Of a stretch of 64,000 nucleotides of DNA, positions 11,524 through 22,600 are shown one piece after another. A model generated the notes under the pieces. The model saw only the letters and a list, made by a program, of their open reading frames with translations. It was not told the DNA's origin and made no database searches. This stretch comes from Hemileia vastatrix. Lineage: Eukaryota; Basidiomycota; Pucciniomycetes; Pucciniales; Zaghouaniaceae. The position numbers and the translations under genes were made by a program. The number at the start of each line of letters is the position of its first letter. The stretch's first letter is position 1. The DNA is taken from NCBI GenBank assembly GCA_030280995.1, contig JASXTE010000007.1, forward strand, positions 4,262,001 to 4,326,000. The letters are read 5' to 3'.

Positions 11524-12192
11524 TAAAGGGAGAAAATTTCGAGCTTTTTTGAAATAGCTGTGTGCATCATTGTAGACATTTCTTGGCACGACCATTCTTC
11601 TCACGTTAACTATTTGTAACATCTATGAATCAAAAAAAAAATTCATTTTACAATATTGGATGACTCGTCAAGGAGTTTTCCTCTCAATCTTAATACGGTC
11701 AAATTATTTAAGGGAGAAAATTTCAAGCTTTGTTGAAATACAGCCAGATCCGAAAATATTGAGACAAAAATGAATTTTTTTGAAAATTTATTGACAGCCC
11801 AAAAGTTGAGCTGCAGTATTTTTTTGACATCTTTAATTCATTTTGTGACAGTCTGCTTGGTTTCTCCTTCAACTCAGTTGACGAAGAGGAGGCGAAATAA
11901 CAGAAAAATCAGCCCGATTGCCAAAAAATGAATTGAAGAACTCAAAAAATTTCTTACACCACAACTTTTGGGCTGTCAACAAATTTTCGAAAATTTACAT
12001 TTTTGTCTCAATGTATTCAGATCTGGCTGTAGCTGTGCGCATCATTTATCCGACAAGGTAGACATTTCTTGGAACGACAATTCTTCTCATGTTAACTGTT
12101 TGTAACAGCTAGGAACCGGAAATAATCTCATTTTACACTATTGGGTGACGCGCCAAGAAGTTTTCCTGTCAATCTTAATACGGTCAGATTGT
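11524..12192. repeat. Tandem duplication of about 185 bp, second copy interrupted
   Basis: 11524-11711 is repeated from 11712 onward: the GGGAGAAAATTTC start, the TAGACATTTCTTGG block and the AATCTTAATACGGTCA end all recur in order. The second copy is split by the MITE at 11741-12029. Confidence 0.8.
11741..12029. mobile_element. 289-bp Tc1/mariner-like MITE with paralogous empty site
   Basis: TIRs of about 80 bp begin CAGCCAGATC (left) and, inverted, CAGCCAGATC (right). TA flanks both ends (11739-11740, 12030-12031). The neighbouring duplicate holds the unoccupied site: GAAATAGCTGTG at 11548-11559 against GAAA-TA-element-TA-GCTGTG here. This shows the insertion and its TA duplication directly. 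Confidence 0.92.
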
Positions 12193-12906
12193 AAGTAGTT
12201 TTTATTTAAGATTATTCCCTCTACAGTCTCAACGTCATTGTTTCCTTCGGTATTATGAAAGACTCAACCTTAATATGAGGAAGTGTTTTTTAGAAAAATT
12301 GTTTGCCGACATCCCCTCGCGCCATTTGAGGTTGACGAAATGTAATGTTGACTCTGGAACTTGGTCCCGGCCGCGCGAAACACTTGCTTCATTTCTTGGA
12401 TATTTTAATTAAAAGATAGTTATTGTACATACATGAATGAAAATTTCAAATACTTTTTTTAAAAAAAACGGCGCAGATGTCTTGACTTGTTTTTTTGATT
12501 CTGGTGCTTGGCCCGAGTGGGACTCTAGAGCTTCTGTTGTTCAATGAAATTTGATATATAGCTCCAAACAGCTGTATCAGCCTCAAAAAATGTGAAAATG
12601 GCGGATTAAAGGTTGTGAAGTAATATTTCAAAAGAAAAAATTGGCAATTGTAAATTCATGATGAGGACTTGATTACTAACCACGCAAGATGGAAGGTACA
12701 AAGCGGTGAAAGTTAGTTAGTCGCTCTACTTCTAGGACGAACGAAGAAAGACATGTGAAATGTCATTCGTGCTGTATGTATATACTTATGAAACCAAACA
12801 TGCTACTAAGTTCAGCCATATTATGTAGAAACGGTTTGTGCAAAAACAAAAGTTGTGGGCAGAGTTGCTCTGCCCTTTTAGTGCAAAAATTAAAAAGGAA
12901 CTGGCG

Positions 12907-13239
12907 CTAGTGACAAATCCTCAGTGTTTTTGTACAAGTTTTAAGTTTTTTTGACAATAATCTGACAGGATAGGTCAGATTTATGCGCCAAAAGTGCTGG
13001 GTAACTCCGTCCACGATTTTTTTTTTGCACAAATCATTTCTAATATGGCTGTACATGTATACGTCTAGGGTAGTGGGACATCTAATGACGATGAGCTCCA
13101 CAATTCTCTTTGAGGTTGTGGCCAATTTAAGCAATATTCTTCTCTCACCATGTTTTAAATCCAAGTTTATTAACACAGGTGGAGCAAAGGCATATATTAT
13201 GATGGGATATTTTGAAGATGATAAAAAGCGGATGCGCAA
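12907..13239 (-). CDS. Unassigned 110-codon ORF inside the TIR element
   Basis: An open minus-strand frame starting ATG AGA, basic and hydrophobic, with no transposase or other motif that I can name. A plus-strand ORF of 93 codons overlaps it almost completely, so at most one is real and both may be chance. Listed only because it is the longest frame within the 2.9-kb element. Confidence 0.15.
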   Translation of the reverse strand: MRIRFLSSSKYPIIIYAFAPPVLINLDLKHGERRILLKLATTSKRIVELIVIRCPTTLDVYMYSHIRNDLCKKKIVDGVTQHFWRINLTYPVRLLSKKLKTCTKTLRICH

Positions 13240-13363
13240 TATAAGACTCTTCCTTCACAATTGAAAATGCTTACTTTACTGATTTTTGAACAAGACATCA
13301 AGTCAAAACTTGCAAAAGTATGCATACCGAACAGATTGACCGACACGGAGGTAGATGCTCTTA

Positions 13364-14232
13364 TATCCTAATGAAATGTCAAAAAAACATTAAAGTAGAC
13401 GACCGAATACAGTTATAAAAGTCTATGAAAACGGGTGTAAGGGCTTTTTTTTGCAATTTTGTAACACAATCCGGCTACTATCCCACGGAAAACTATTGCT
13501 TACCTCGTCATTCCAGCTCAATATATCCCATTTCATATTTTACATGTCTAGCATATTTTTGATGGAAAATTTCAAAGACACATAAGAAAGTTCAAAGTAT
13601 GCTGAATTGAGACTTATGGACTCTGAGCGTCTACTTTCATGAAAATAAAACTATGATTTCAAATTTCCTCTTAAATTTAAGAAAATTGTTTATCCTAATT
13701 ATTATTTATTTACCCTTTTTGCGCAGATATTTACATTACATTGGTGCAGAAATATTGAACATTTCTCAAAGTAAGTTGCGTATTGTAAATTTCTAATTAA
13801 CAAGTACAACTTTTTGGCGCAGGAAGCCACTTTCACCTTAAAACAACTAATCGAATCCGTAAGGTAAGGAGAGCGAGTGAGGAAATACCTCTTTTATCAT
13901 AGGATAGTGTCAAAATCCCCCCCTAACCTACTCTAGGTTATAAGAGGTGGTGTACATACAAGCTCTAAAGGTGGTCTCCGTTGCATCTCAAGCAGGCGGT
14001 CCCTGTAAAGCCTTCCTTTTTTCGTTTAACATCTGTACTAAAATTACATGTAATGCAGTGATCCGTTTTTTGACACCTGTAACGAGCAAAATTCAAATCG
14101 CCAAGAATAGTACAGTTTGACAAACCTCTATTCATTACACGCATTTTTTTTCGCAGGGCTGGAAAATATGTTGTACATACTTTCCACAGTGCCGACAAAA
14201 TGTTAACTTTGATCCAACTGAATCTCATAAAA
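13364..14232. other. Upstream region of secreted protein 2
   Basis: No convincing plus-strand gene. A 179-codon minus-strand ORF (14504-13965) spans part of this stretch and antisense of the secreted-protein exon. Its upstream half is a mirror of that exon, so it is not annotated as a gene. Confidence 0.4.
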
Positions 14233-14242
14233 GGATAAATAG
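14233..14242 (+). promoter_or_regulatory. TATA-like core promoter of secreted protein 2
   Basis: GGATAAATAG, identical to the decamer before secreted protein 1 and at nearly the same distance (71 nt) from the ATG. Confidence 0.6.
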
Positions 14243-14313
14243 TCCTTGGAGTCCCATCCTTGCCCACATATCTCCTGCTCACTTCTTCTAGTCTTACATT
14301 ATCTAATATTATC

Positions 14314-14787
14314 ATGATGATGCGTTGCGTTCTCTTCGCCCTACTTTTTGTACTCCCCGCTGCTTTTGCTGAAGTCACTGTCATTGGAGACACTGTAGTA
14401 AAAAATGCCAAATTCCAATGGACTGCCGTTGACGTTGATAAAGATGGTTCTAAGGGCACGGTGGTGCAAAAAGCCGCTGGCTTACCAGTTCTCCCAACGG
14501 CCAATGCTTCTCTTAACTGGAACTCCAGTTCGTTTCTTCATTAGTCATCTTCAGAGATAGACCATTTAAAGTTCAATCTTCCTTTTTTAGGTGCTGTTGG
14601 CGCTGATTTAGCTTGGATGAAAGGGAACTCTGAAATTTTCGTACTTGAAGTCACAATGAGCGCCAGTCAAATCGCTGCCCGAGCCGGATTCTTCTTAGAT
14701 ACGAAACATGCACATCTTATTGAACTCACTGGTTCCCCCGACTCTAAACCCTCCTTATTGGTGGATAAGAGCCCTGCCCCCCAATAG
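14314..14787 (+). CDS. Small secreted protein 2 (136 aa, one intron)
   Basis: Exon 1 is 14314-14527 and exon 2 is 14591-14787. The 63-nt intron (donor GTTCGT, acceptor TTTTTTAG) is phase 1. Three ATGs open the frame (14314, 14317, 14320). The first is used here, and the choice only changes the N-terminal Met count. MMMRCVLFALLFVLPAAFA is a clear signal peptide, with cleavage expected after residue 19. The mature chain has no cysteine, alternating beta-like segments, NAS and NSS glycosylation sites and a Pro-rich end. I do not recognise a family. Length, intron phase and position, and promoter match secreted protein 1, so the two may be distant paralogues or co-regulated. Reading through the intron would give a premature stop (TAG 14542-14544). 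Confidence 0.8.
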
Positions 14788-15670
14788 AGTTGGCTTTTGT
14801 CATTACATGTCTGCTCTATTGATTAACATCCTTGCTAACTTGGTCACTTTGACAGTGCCCACGCTCTTGTGTCGCTCGTTGGAAGCCTTGTTTCTTGTAA
14901 TCAACTGTGTTTATCATTTTTTTCCTTCTGCCAAATGCTATCCTTTAATTTGGCAGTTTAACAACGACTCCAACGAAGATAATTTTTTATACGTTGCATA
15001 TGATTTCTAGCTTTTTATTGCCTTGATTACTTTTTGTTCACCTTCATCGCGTTTTGAGCAAGTTGAATATGGGATTGTTAAGACTAAACATGAGGTCTAG
15101 CTCCAGCAACTCATGTTGACACCTAGCATATCACACAGATTAATCAAAGAGCGTTAAGTCGTCATAGGTCTAATAGCATAGGAAAAATGAATAAAACATG
15201 ATTTACCGAAATTATCAGTAAACTAAAAGATACCTTAAGAATTACTCCCGTGGAAATCTCTTTATTCTCAATACTGCCCTGCTTCCAGAAAACAGTGGAA
15301 CGAGCTAGTAACAAACTTAGTTTCAAAGGGGATGTCTTTGAGGAATCCCAAAAAACTGTAAGATTTTTCCAAGTAGCTGTACAAAGAAATACTTTTGATG
15401 AAGTTCGCTTGGGGGAATAAATGCCATTTTTATTCTAAGTAAATGAAACTCTCAAGTGGGCTTCGTAACTCTAGAAAAACTATGACACGATAGTATTAAT
15501 AAATATACTCAGAAAAATTAATGAGATAACTAGAGGGCAGTTATCCGGCGACAACCTAGATTTCTAATTATAACAATTCCATAAAAATTAATCTTCAGGC
15601 ATGCACAACCTACTATCTATTTAGCCATGCATAGTATACAACCTACGACATTAGCAGTATCTTTAACTAC
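14788..15670. other. Downstream of secreted protein 2, no gene seen
   Basis: The plus-strand ORF 14708-15010 starts inside exon 2 in another frame and has no features. The rest is AT-rich. Confidence 0.5.
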
Positions 15671-16880
15671 GCATTAAGTAAGATATCTCTGATGGGGATA
15701 TCCAGCGTGAGTTAATGATATTTTAGGGAGAAACATAAGATCAGAAAAATAAATGTAAGAAAAGTAAGTGCAAGAAAAATAAGTGGGAAAAGAGTAAGTG
15801 TAAGAAAAATCATTTGCGACTATGAGAATTTTTTTTTTTTTTCAAATAAATTGTGAAAAAAGAGAAAAAAAATAAAAAATGAAACAAAAATCATTTTTTT
15901 GAGAAAAAAAAATGAAAAAAACAAAATTTCCCATGGTTACAAGATATTTTTTGTCAGCCAGGCTACTAGACTTACCCGGTAAAATAATTAATTATTATAC
16001 TGAGTTGAAGCCACGCTTTTCTTCTTAATAATAATTATTTATTTATTTACTTAAGTAGTACTTACAATTAACTAAAGTTAAGTACAATAAGTAGTATAAA
16101 TAAATAATATAAATAAAATGTCCCTTACAATTTTACTCCCTAACACCGTGCTCAAAAGTATATGTCAAAGGGAGTAAAATTAATAATAAATTTATAATAT
16201 AAAAACTTTAAAAACAATTATATTACCTCAGTGAGAGATCTCTAATCCCGTGAAAGTTATGTAATTGATTATTTATTGTGTAATAATTGTGACAGTCCAA
16301 GGAATTCAAACTTTGTTGCTAATAAATTTGATGCCCTTGTTGACGTACTAATTTATTACTTTCTTATGTCATTTATGTACTCCTTTTTCTTGTCATTCTT
16401 TTCTCTCACACTCACAGTAGACGGTGTAAATTCCTTACATTTTATTTTCTCATATTTTGCCTACAAAAGGCCTCTGATTTTGTGCTTTTCAAACCATTCT
16501 TTTATCACTCACTTTTATTACTACGTATTACAACACAAACTTATATTTTATACTTTATCACATTAGTATTTACAAAAGCGTAATTCTAATCAATAGACTA
16601 TAATTATATTAAAATTTTACCTCTTTTATTTGATTAATAAATCATTTAGATTAAGAAATACGTACAAAATCTTTGAGAGTCAATTTTAAACCTTTAAAAT
16701 CCTTGAAAACTCCGTACCAAATCTTCTAGACCAAAAGCGTACCTTGACATTTTTCTTGAACTTATTATCCTCACATATTTTTTTGCACTTATTTTCCTGA
16801 CACATATTTATCTTGCACATAATTTTCTATCCTAATGTCCCTCCCTAAAATATCCCCGTCGGGGATAACTTACTTGGTGC
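15671..16880. mobile_element. 1.2-kb TIR element with subterminal tandem repeats
   Basis: The left end (15671-15730) and the inverted right end (16845-16880) share AAGTAAG, a TATC-box with GGGGATAT, and TTTTAGGGAG, with a roughly 22-bp insertion on the left. Next to both ends lie short degenerate tandem repeats of an AAGTGTAAGAAAA-type unit in inverted orientation. The interior is AT-rich without coding capacity and contains an LTR-like end (TGTCAGCCAGG at about 15948). Boundaries are approximate and no target duplication was fixed. Confidence 0.55.
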
Positions 16881-16898
16881 ATAGTGTTTCCCTCAGAT

Positions 16899-16976
16899 AA
16901 GTTAGCAGTATCGTTCGCTCAAAAAAGTTAGCAGTATCGTGCCCTCAATCAAGTTAGCAGTACCACTTGCTCATTC
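16899..16976. repeat. Three tandem copies of a 26-bp motif
   Basis: AAGTTAGCAGTATCGT followed by GCTC or CCTC recurs at 16899, 16925 and 16951 with a few substitutions. A related TTAGCAGTATC also occurs at 15650. Confidence 0.75.
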
Positions 16977-17825
16977 TCATTATTCCTAAAAGTTAGGGTT
17001 AGAATGCCATCATTTTCACTGTAAATGTTAGTGTTAGGGCTAGGGTACATAGATGGTTTCATATGGCACAAATTATGTAATACAGGTTGTGATTGAATGA
17101 AATATGTATTTTATGTATGTCTAATAGGTTGTTTCCAGGCTATAATATGCAGGTTTTAACTATAATTAGACATTTAAATTGACACCAGGTAACAATATGC
17201 AGTTAATTGCTATAATTATAATTTTAGGTTGTTGCCGGAAAAATGCCCTAACTAAATCATCATTAATTCTAATAAAGAAAAGTTGACAGAACTCTACTTT
17301 ATATGCCTTTGAGTTCTCACTTTTACCTCTTATCTTAATTGAAAAACATATACAAATAAAACTTCTTGATTATTTAATAGAAATAGGGAGTATCAATGTT
17401 AACCAATCCACAAATCATTTAATTGTGGATAAAAATCCTTATACCCCAATTATCTTCTGCCATTATTTTTGAATATAATTGGGTTATTAGACATTTTATG
17501 CATCAATGTTTGCCTCTTATCCAACATTTTTATTCTCAATTTTTCACAACCACACCTTAGACAACCTTCTGGATATGCCAGCCTCTCTACCTTGCTGCTC
17601 ACTCCCATCCATTCAGATTCCTCCCCATCCCATCTGCTCATTTCTGCTCTTTTTTGTCATAACCATCAAATATCTTAAGATGCCTCATCATCATAGATCT
17701 TCTCAAAGGCAGGCTTCCCCCAGTTGTTCTTGAAGTCCCACTACTCCCTCTTCCCCCACTCAACTAAGAAATCAAAGACAGTTTAAGTAAAAAAAGATTA
17801 TCATCTCATACTTATTAACTGACAG
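16977..17825. other. Non-coding stretch before the Myb/SANT pseudogene
   Basis: AT-rich, then a pyrimidine-rich block at 17510-17760. ORFs here show only composition bias. Confidence 0.45.
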
Positions 17826-18974
17826 AAAACTAAAACTAATTATGATTCTTGTTTTGGAAATGAGAATGCAACTAAATTAGGAGACTCCCCACATAAAAGG
17901 GTAATGGCTATCTTCTAATGGCCAATGAATTACAGAATGAGACCAAGGGAAGGATAAATCTCTTGCCTAAAAAGATTTCTGAGCACTTCAAGCTCTATCA
18001 AGCAAAATTCAAGAAGTCTAAGACTCTTTCATCTTCCACTGGTTTTGGAAATACTATCATTGATTTCAGTAAGAGAATTAAATCTATAGAGGATAAACTC
18101 AATTCTTTATGTCCTTACTTTAAAGAGATGGATTCCATTTTTGGAGAGCAAACTGATGTTAATCCTGAAAACATGTTGGATGGAGATGATGCTGTCTCTG
18201 AATGTGATATTAAGAGAAATCTTTTTAAAACCTCTTCTTCCACTCAAGCCTCCCCTCTTTTTAATTCAACCAATCAAGTAATGTTTTCTATAATTCTTTA
18301 TGGTGATATAAACCAACCCAATATAATTCAAGTGAGATATTTTCTTGTATCTAGTCAATTTTTTTTATTTACTTCTCTTTTTCTTATTTCTAAAAAGGCT
18401 GATGAAAAAACCCAGGCAACACAATCAAGAAACTCTTAAGCTAGCAACAATGATGATGATAACAAAAATGTACTGAATTCCACCAACAAAAAGCAAAGAC
18501 CTTCAACTACTATAAATTTCAGCACTTAAAGAAAAAATAAAGGGATAGTAATTCTCAAACCCCTATATCTTCTATTAAAGATCTTTTAGAGAAACATGAT
18601 TGTGGTAAGTGACAGGATACCTCTTTTGAGATTAGTCTGCTTTTGTTTTATTTTTTATTAATATTTCATAAAAACTTAGGTAAAGTCAAAGTTTCAGGAG
18701 AGACTCTTAACTTAAAAAGCAACAATATGAGCTCTCCTTATGGAGGGATGATAGGGCACAAGACTTAGAGGAGAGTAAATATGAGCTCTCTTCACGGAGG
18801 GATGATAGGGAACAAGACTTGGAGGAGATAAAATTTGAGCTTACTCTAAGTATTGAAAAATCAAAGAAAGAGAAAAAAGCTCTTAAGTACAATTTCCTAT
18901 TGGATCAGATGAAGCTCAAGTATCTACCTAAAGATTATTCCAAAAAAGAAAATTTTCATGATAGAATGTGTTAA
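17826..18974 (+). pseudogene. Myb/SANT-like DNA-binding protein, decayed
   Basis: Coding blocks: 17826-17905; 17918-18276, carrying LLPKKISEHFKLYQAKFKK, then TGFG, then YFKEMDSIFGEQT; and, after a probable 121-nt intron (GTAATG to AAAAAG), an Asn/Asp-rich linker. After a second probable intron (18605 GTAAGT to about 18680) comes a charged helical C-terminus. The spacing of the basic helix, the conserved GFG turn and the Y-x2-(L/M)-D-x-IFG ending match the Myb/SANT-like domain seen in Harbinger-associated and other fungal transposon proteins. The C-terminus repeats a 20-residue unit (YELS-x2-RDDR-x-QDLEE). At least two stops (18437, 18526) and frame changes indicate a pseudogene. Confidence 0.6.
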
Positions 18975-19764
18975 ATCTAATAATTATATTGACAAAATTG
19001 AACACTTAATGAAAATATTTTTTTGGTTTTCTTTCCCATTTCAATTGTTCTAAATTTAATTTACATCAAAGTATTTCATGATTTTTTGCATATTTCACTA
19101 TTATATCCATCATCATTTGAATAAAATATGAAGAAATGTAACAAATTAATTTTAAATGGCCTAATGACAAAATTTGATGCACTATTTCTTACTTCTTTGT
19201 GTTTTCAAATCAAATTTTTCAACTTTAAATTCAAGTCAATAAATTTGCTTTTCTAAATACAGCTAAGACAACAAAATTCTATGACTGTTTTCAAAATTTG
19301 GCAATACTTCCATGCATTTTATTGAAGAAAGGGGTGGGTATCACTAAAAAAAATTCAAGTCATCAATTTTACATGTCAGATTTAAAAATTTGGCAATACC
19401 CTCCCCTGCATTTTATTGAAGTAAGGGGTGAAAGTCAACAAAATTCAATAAAATTACATAAATTATTAAATAAATAAATAAGATATGTTGAATTTACTGG
19501 TTATAAAGTAATGAAAATTCCTCAAGCCAAAATTCAGATCAAGTCTAGAAACTAAGTTTAGAAATTTCCACAGGTATAGGCTAGAAGAACCTCATCAAAA
19601 ATTTAATGTTCTTATGATTACTTTTCATACAACACAAAGGTTGATGACCAATTACTTTAGTTTAGTAGATTGAAATATTGGATTTATTTTCAAAATTTTA
19701 TGAATGAATAATAATTATTTGATGACTATACAAATACCCATACTTTTTTAATCTACCTAATTGT
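18975..19764. other. AT-rich gap
   Basis: No gene. A local duplication is visible (AATTTGGCAATAC...TGCATTTTATTGAAG at about 19295 and 19385). Confidence 0.5.
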
Positions 19765-19972
19765 TTAAAATTTATTACATTTTTCTTGTCTTTTTACCTT
19801 GTTTATCCTTTTAATTAGCTTTTGACTTATTTGGAAGGAGAAGCCAAAATGAGTAAAGTTGTGACAAGATTCCAAACCTGGAGGTGCTTTTGTAGTTTGA
19901 TGATTAATGTAAGAAGACTTCCTAACTAATTTGATGATTCCATTTCCTAATAAAAAATAAATTATACACTTA
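19765..19972 (-). pseudogene. C-terminal part of a TET/JBP-like 2OG-Fe(II) oxygenase
   Basis: The minus-strand frame reads GNGIIKLVRKS, then NHQTT, then FTHFGFSFQISQKLIKRI. The NHQTT histidine (19900-19902) and the (T-x-FG-x-S-x-QIS) ending fit the C-terminal half of the TET/JBP-like dioxygenase fold common in basidiomycetes, where the His is the distal iron ligand. The usual TRFG appears as THFG. The 5' portion of the gene lies 15.85 kb away at 35829-36790. Removing the insertion and one copy of its TTA duplication joins the two parts in frame. Frameshifts and stops in the other part make the gene dead. Confidence 0.7.
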
Positions 19973-21009
19973 CACATAAGAAAAAAAGTGTGAAAAGTTC
20001 AGTTTTGTGACCCTAGTGAATTCATAGGTACATTTCTGTGACAACACATGGAATTTTGTTTTTGAGCCCACCTTAGTTTTTTGCCTTTATGATGTTAGAA
20101 TCTTCTTGTGTCACATCATCTCATCATCATAAAGTCCTCCCCCAATTATACTTATTTTTTGTGTGTGCCTTGTTCTCATTTTTTAAATTACTATTTTCCT
20201 CTTTTCCACTTCCCTTCACTTCCTTGCTTTAAATTATGGTAAATTTCTCTCCTCCTCTCCCCTACCTCATCTTATTTGCACAATTATACCTCTCTGTAAC
20301 CTTTCACTACACTTTTTACAGCTCGTCTCCCCTTCTCTAACAAGCCTCCTCACCTTACTCCATTTGAAAAACACCCCATCACCTTCCTAGACTTTCAAAC
20401 CCAGCCACACCACCACACACCACCCTCTACCACTTTCAAACCTACTGGTGCCATCCTTTCTTCCTCCTCTCACAAGTCACCCCACCCCAATGTGAGTTTT
20501 CATTCCATTTTCTGTTCCTCTCTCCCACTCTCCATCCTCAAAATTAGACAGAAAAAAAACCTGAAAAAAATGAGGCTTACCGATTGCTGTCATATTTAGC
20601 CTCATCTTGTCACTGCAAATCATGCTCACCATCATCTCCTCTACTTTGCTGCAATTGGATCGCCTCCCTTTTGATTTCTAATTCCTTGCACTTTTTTCCA
20701 CCTTTAACCTTCATCAAACGACTCCTCACCACTCTTCACCTCTTCTCACCTTCTTGCACCTTTCCTAAACTTTCTCCCCTTCTTTAAGCCACCCATCACC
20801 TATCCCCATCTCTCATCATCACCTTACTTCACTCCCCTTCTTTCCGCCATTCCCCTCTACTAAAACTAACAAAAAAAAGAATCAGTAACAAAATAAACAA
20901 GTAACTTAAAATTTACAGCAGCAATAAATTAAAAGAACTAACTAAAAAAGAGAAATAGTAATCAAAAGATTAACTAACCAAAAAAGCAAAGTAGTATTAA
21001 AATAACTTA

Positions 21010-21221
21010 CACCAAAAAAAACCATGGGTACCTGATAGAAGGTGCCAATCACTATCTTTGACTTAACTCAATTTTAGCACAGCTGTAATTCTTCTGGAAA
21101 GACTGTGCACTAAAATATAAGCAAAATATCTTGTGCAACATAAAATAAAATTTAATCTTAAATCATAACTGAATATATAAATATGCACCTGCTAGCATGT
21201 GCCACTTGATTTTTTCTGGTG
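21010..21221. mobile_element. CACTA-like MITE in the left arm (212 bp)
   Basis: Begins CACCAAAAAAAACC and ends GGTG. Palindromic blocks related to GGCACCTGCTAGCAGGTGCC lie about 18 bp in from each end (degenerate here). An inverted copy sits at 34619-34830, at the mirror position in the right arm, so the insertion predates formation of the palindrome. Confidence 0.7.
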
Positions 21222-22479
21222 AAACTAACTTAAAAAGCAAAACAGCAATCAATAAATTAACATGATAAAAAATAAAAGCAATAATAAACTAACTACAAAG
21301 CTAAAATATAAGAGGATTAATAAAATAACTAGCTAATTAGAAATGTAAAGTAGCAATAAACTAACTAGCTAACTAAAAAAGAAAGTAGTAATCAACTAAA
21401 TAACTAACTAAAAAAGAAAAAGAGTATTCAACTAATTAAATAAATTAAAAAGAAAAACAAAAATCAACAAACTAATTAACAAAAAATTTAAAGCAGAAAT
21501 AAACTAACTTAAAAACCAAAAAAGCAAAGTAGTAATTAAATAATTTACTAACCAAAAAAAGAAAAACAGTATTTAACTAAATAAATGACTTTAAAAGAAA
21601 AACAACAATAAAAAAAGAACTAACTTATAAAGTAAAGCAAAAATAAAATAACTAACTAACTAAAAAATAGAAGTAGTAATTAACTAACTAAAACAGCAAC
21701 ATAGAAATAAATTAACTCAATAACTATAAATGTGAAGTAGTAATAAAATATTGAAATAAATGAAGATTCTGAGTTGTAATAAAATAACTAACTTACTAAA
21801 TTAGGGTGTCTACCACCATTGAATTAGAATATAAGCATATAATTGTATTCTACTTGGGTTATTTCATATTTTATTGGCTTATTAAACCAACCTATGCAGT
21901 ATATTTTACTAATGACTGAATAAAATTAATATTAAAGCATCACATTTTGGCATCTTTTTGTTAATACTCAATTGAATTTTATCCACATAAATTTCAATGT
22001 GCAGTTTTTAGTATAAAATCTCCACATAATTTTTGCTGGTTATTTATAGAAATTTTTCTCTACTGACTGTGAAGTGACTAGACAAGTGTTCTGGATACTT
22101 TTTATTTTGGTATATATCTCAAATTCAAAATGCTTTAAACATGTTCCATTATTCCATTCAGATTATTTATGTATATCTAAAATATGTTATAAAAATTTCA
22201 TCTTTTTCATTGAATTTTTTTTTGTAATCATGAATCTTAAAAATTAACATCATGATAGATTCCAAACCAGTCTCCTGACAACAATGAAACAGTCTACTTA
22301 TATAATAAATAGGCAACAGTACAACTTGTGGTCCACCTTTATGGGTTCAAACCACTTATGAGCAGTTAAATAATAAGTCATGTTTCATCTTTCAACTACA
22401 GGAACTTTATAGCAAAACCTTTATAAGAACAATTATAAAAACTTTCACCTTACTCACACCACCACCTTCCTTTGCTTGT

Positions 22480-22600
22480 AGAGATGTAGGTGGTGGTTAT
22501 GGTGAAAGTGAGGTGGAATTGGTGGTGGAGGTGGTACAAGTGATCTAGAAGTGGTGGTATAGGTGGTGCAAGTGGGGTGGGGGTGGTGGGGGGTTGACAT
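22480..22600. repeat. GGTGG-rich hinge at the centre of the foldback
   Basis: Irregular GGTGG/GGTGGT repeats, partly preceded by complementary CCACC-rich sequence, mark the axis of symmetry between the two inverted arms. Confidence 0.6.

Larger units (their letters stand above)
10442..13363. mobile_element. 2.9-kb TIR element of unknown superfamily
   Basis: The left end TAAGAGCATCCGCAGCCGTG is matched in inverted form at the right end (TAAGAGCATCTACCTCCGTG). The similarity continues for about 50 bp through TCGGT, GTTCGGT and TGCATA. The ends may include a TA target. Inside are a tandem duplication, a mariner MITE (11741-12029) and two weak overlapping ORFs near 12900-13260, none with a transposase motif I recognise. 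It lies exactly between the two secreted-protein genes. Confidence 0.65.

Noticed and set aside
13965..14504. 179-codon minus-strand ORF overlapping secreted protein 2
   Set aside because: About 64 of its codons are antisense to the signal-peptide exon, and the plus-strand gene has a promoter, signal peptide and intron. The Cys pairs at its end (CITC, CLRC) match no zinc family I know.
16990..17050. Telomere-like TTAGGG runs
   Set aside because: Only scattered single GTTAGGGTTAG/GTTAGGGCTAGGG units, no array.
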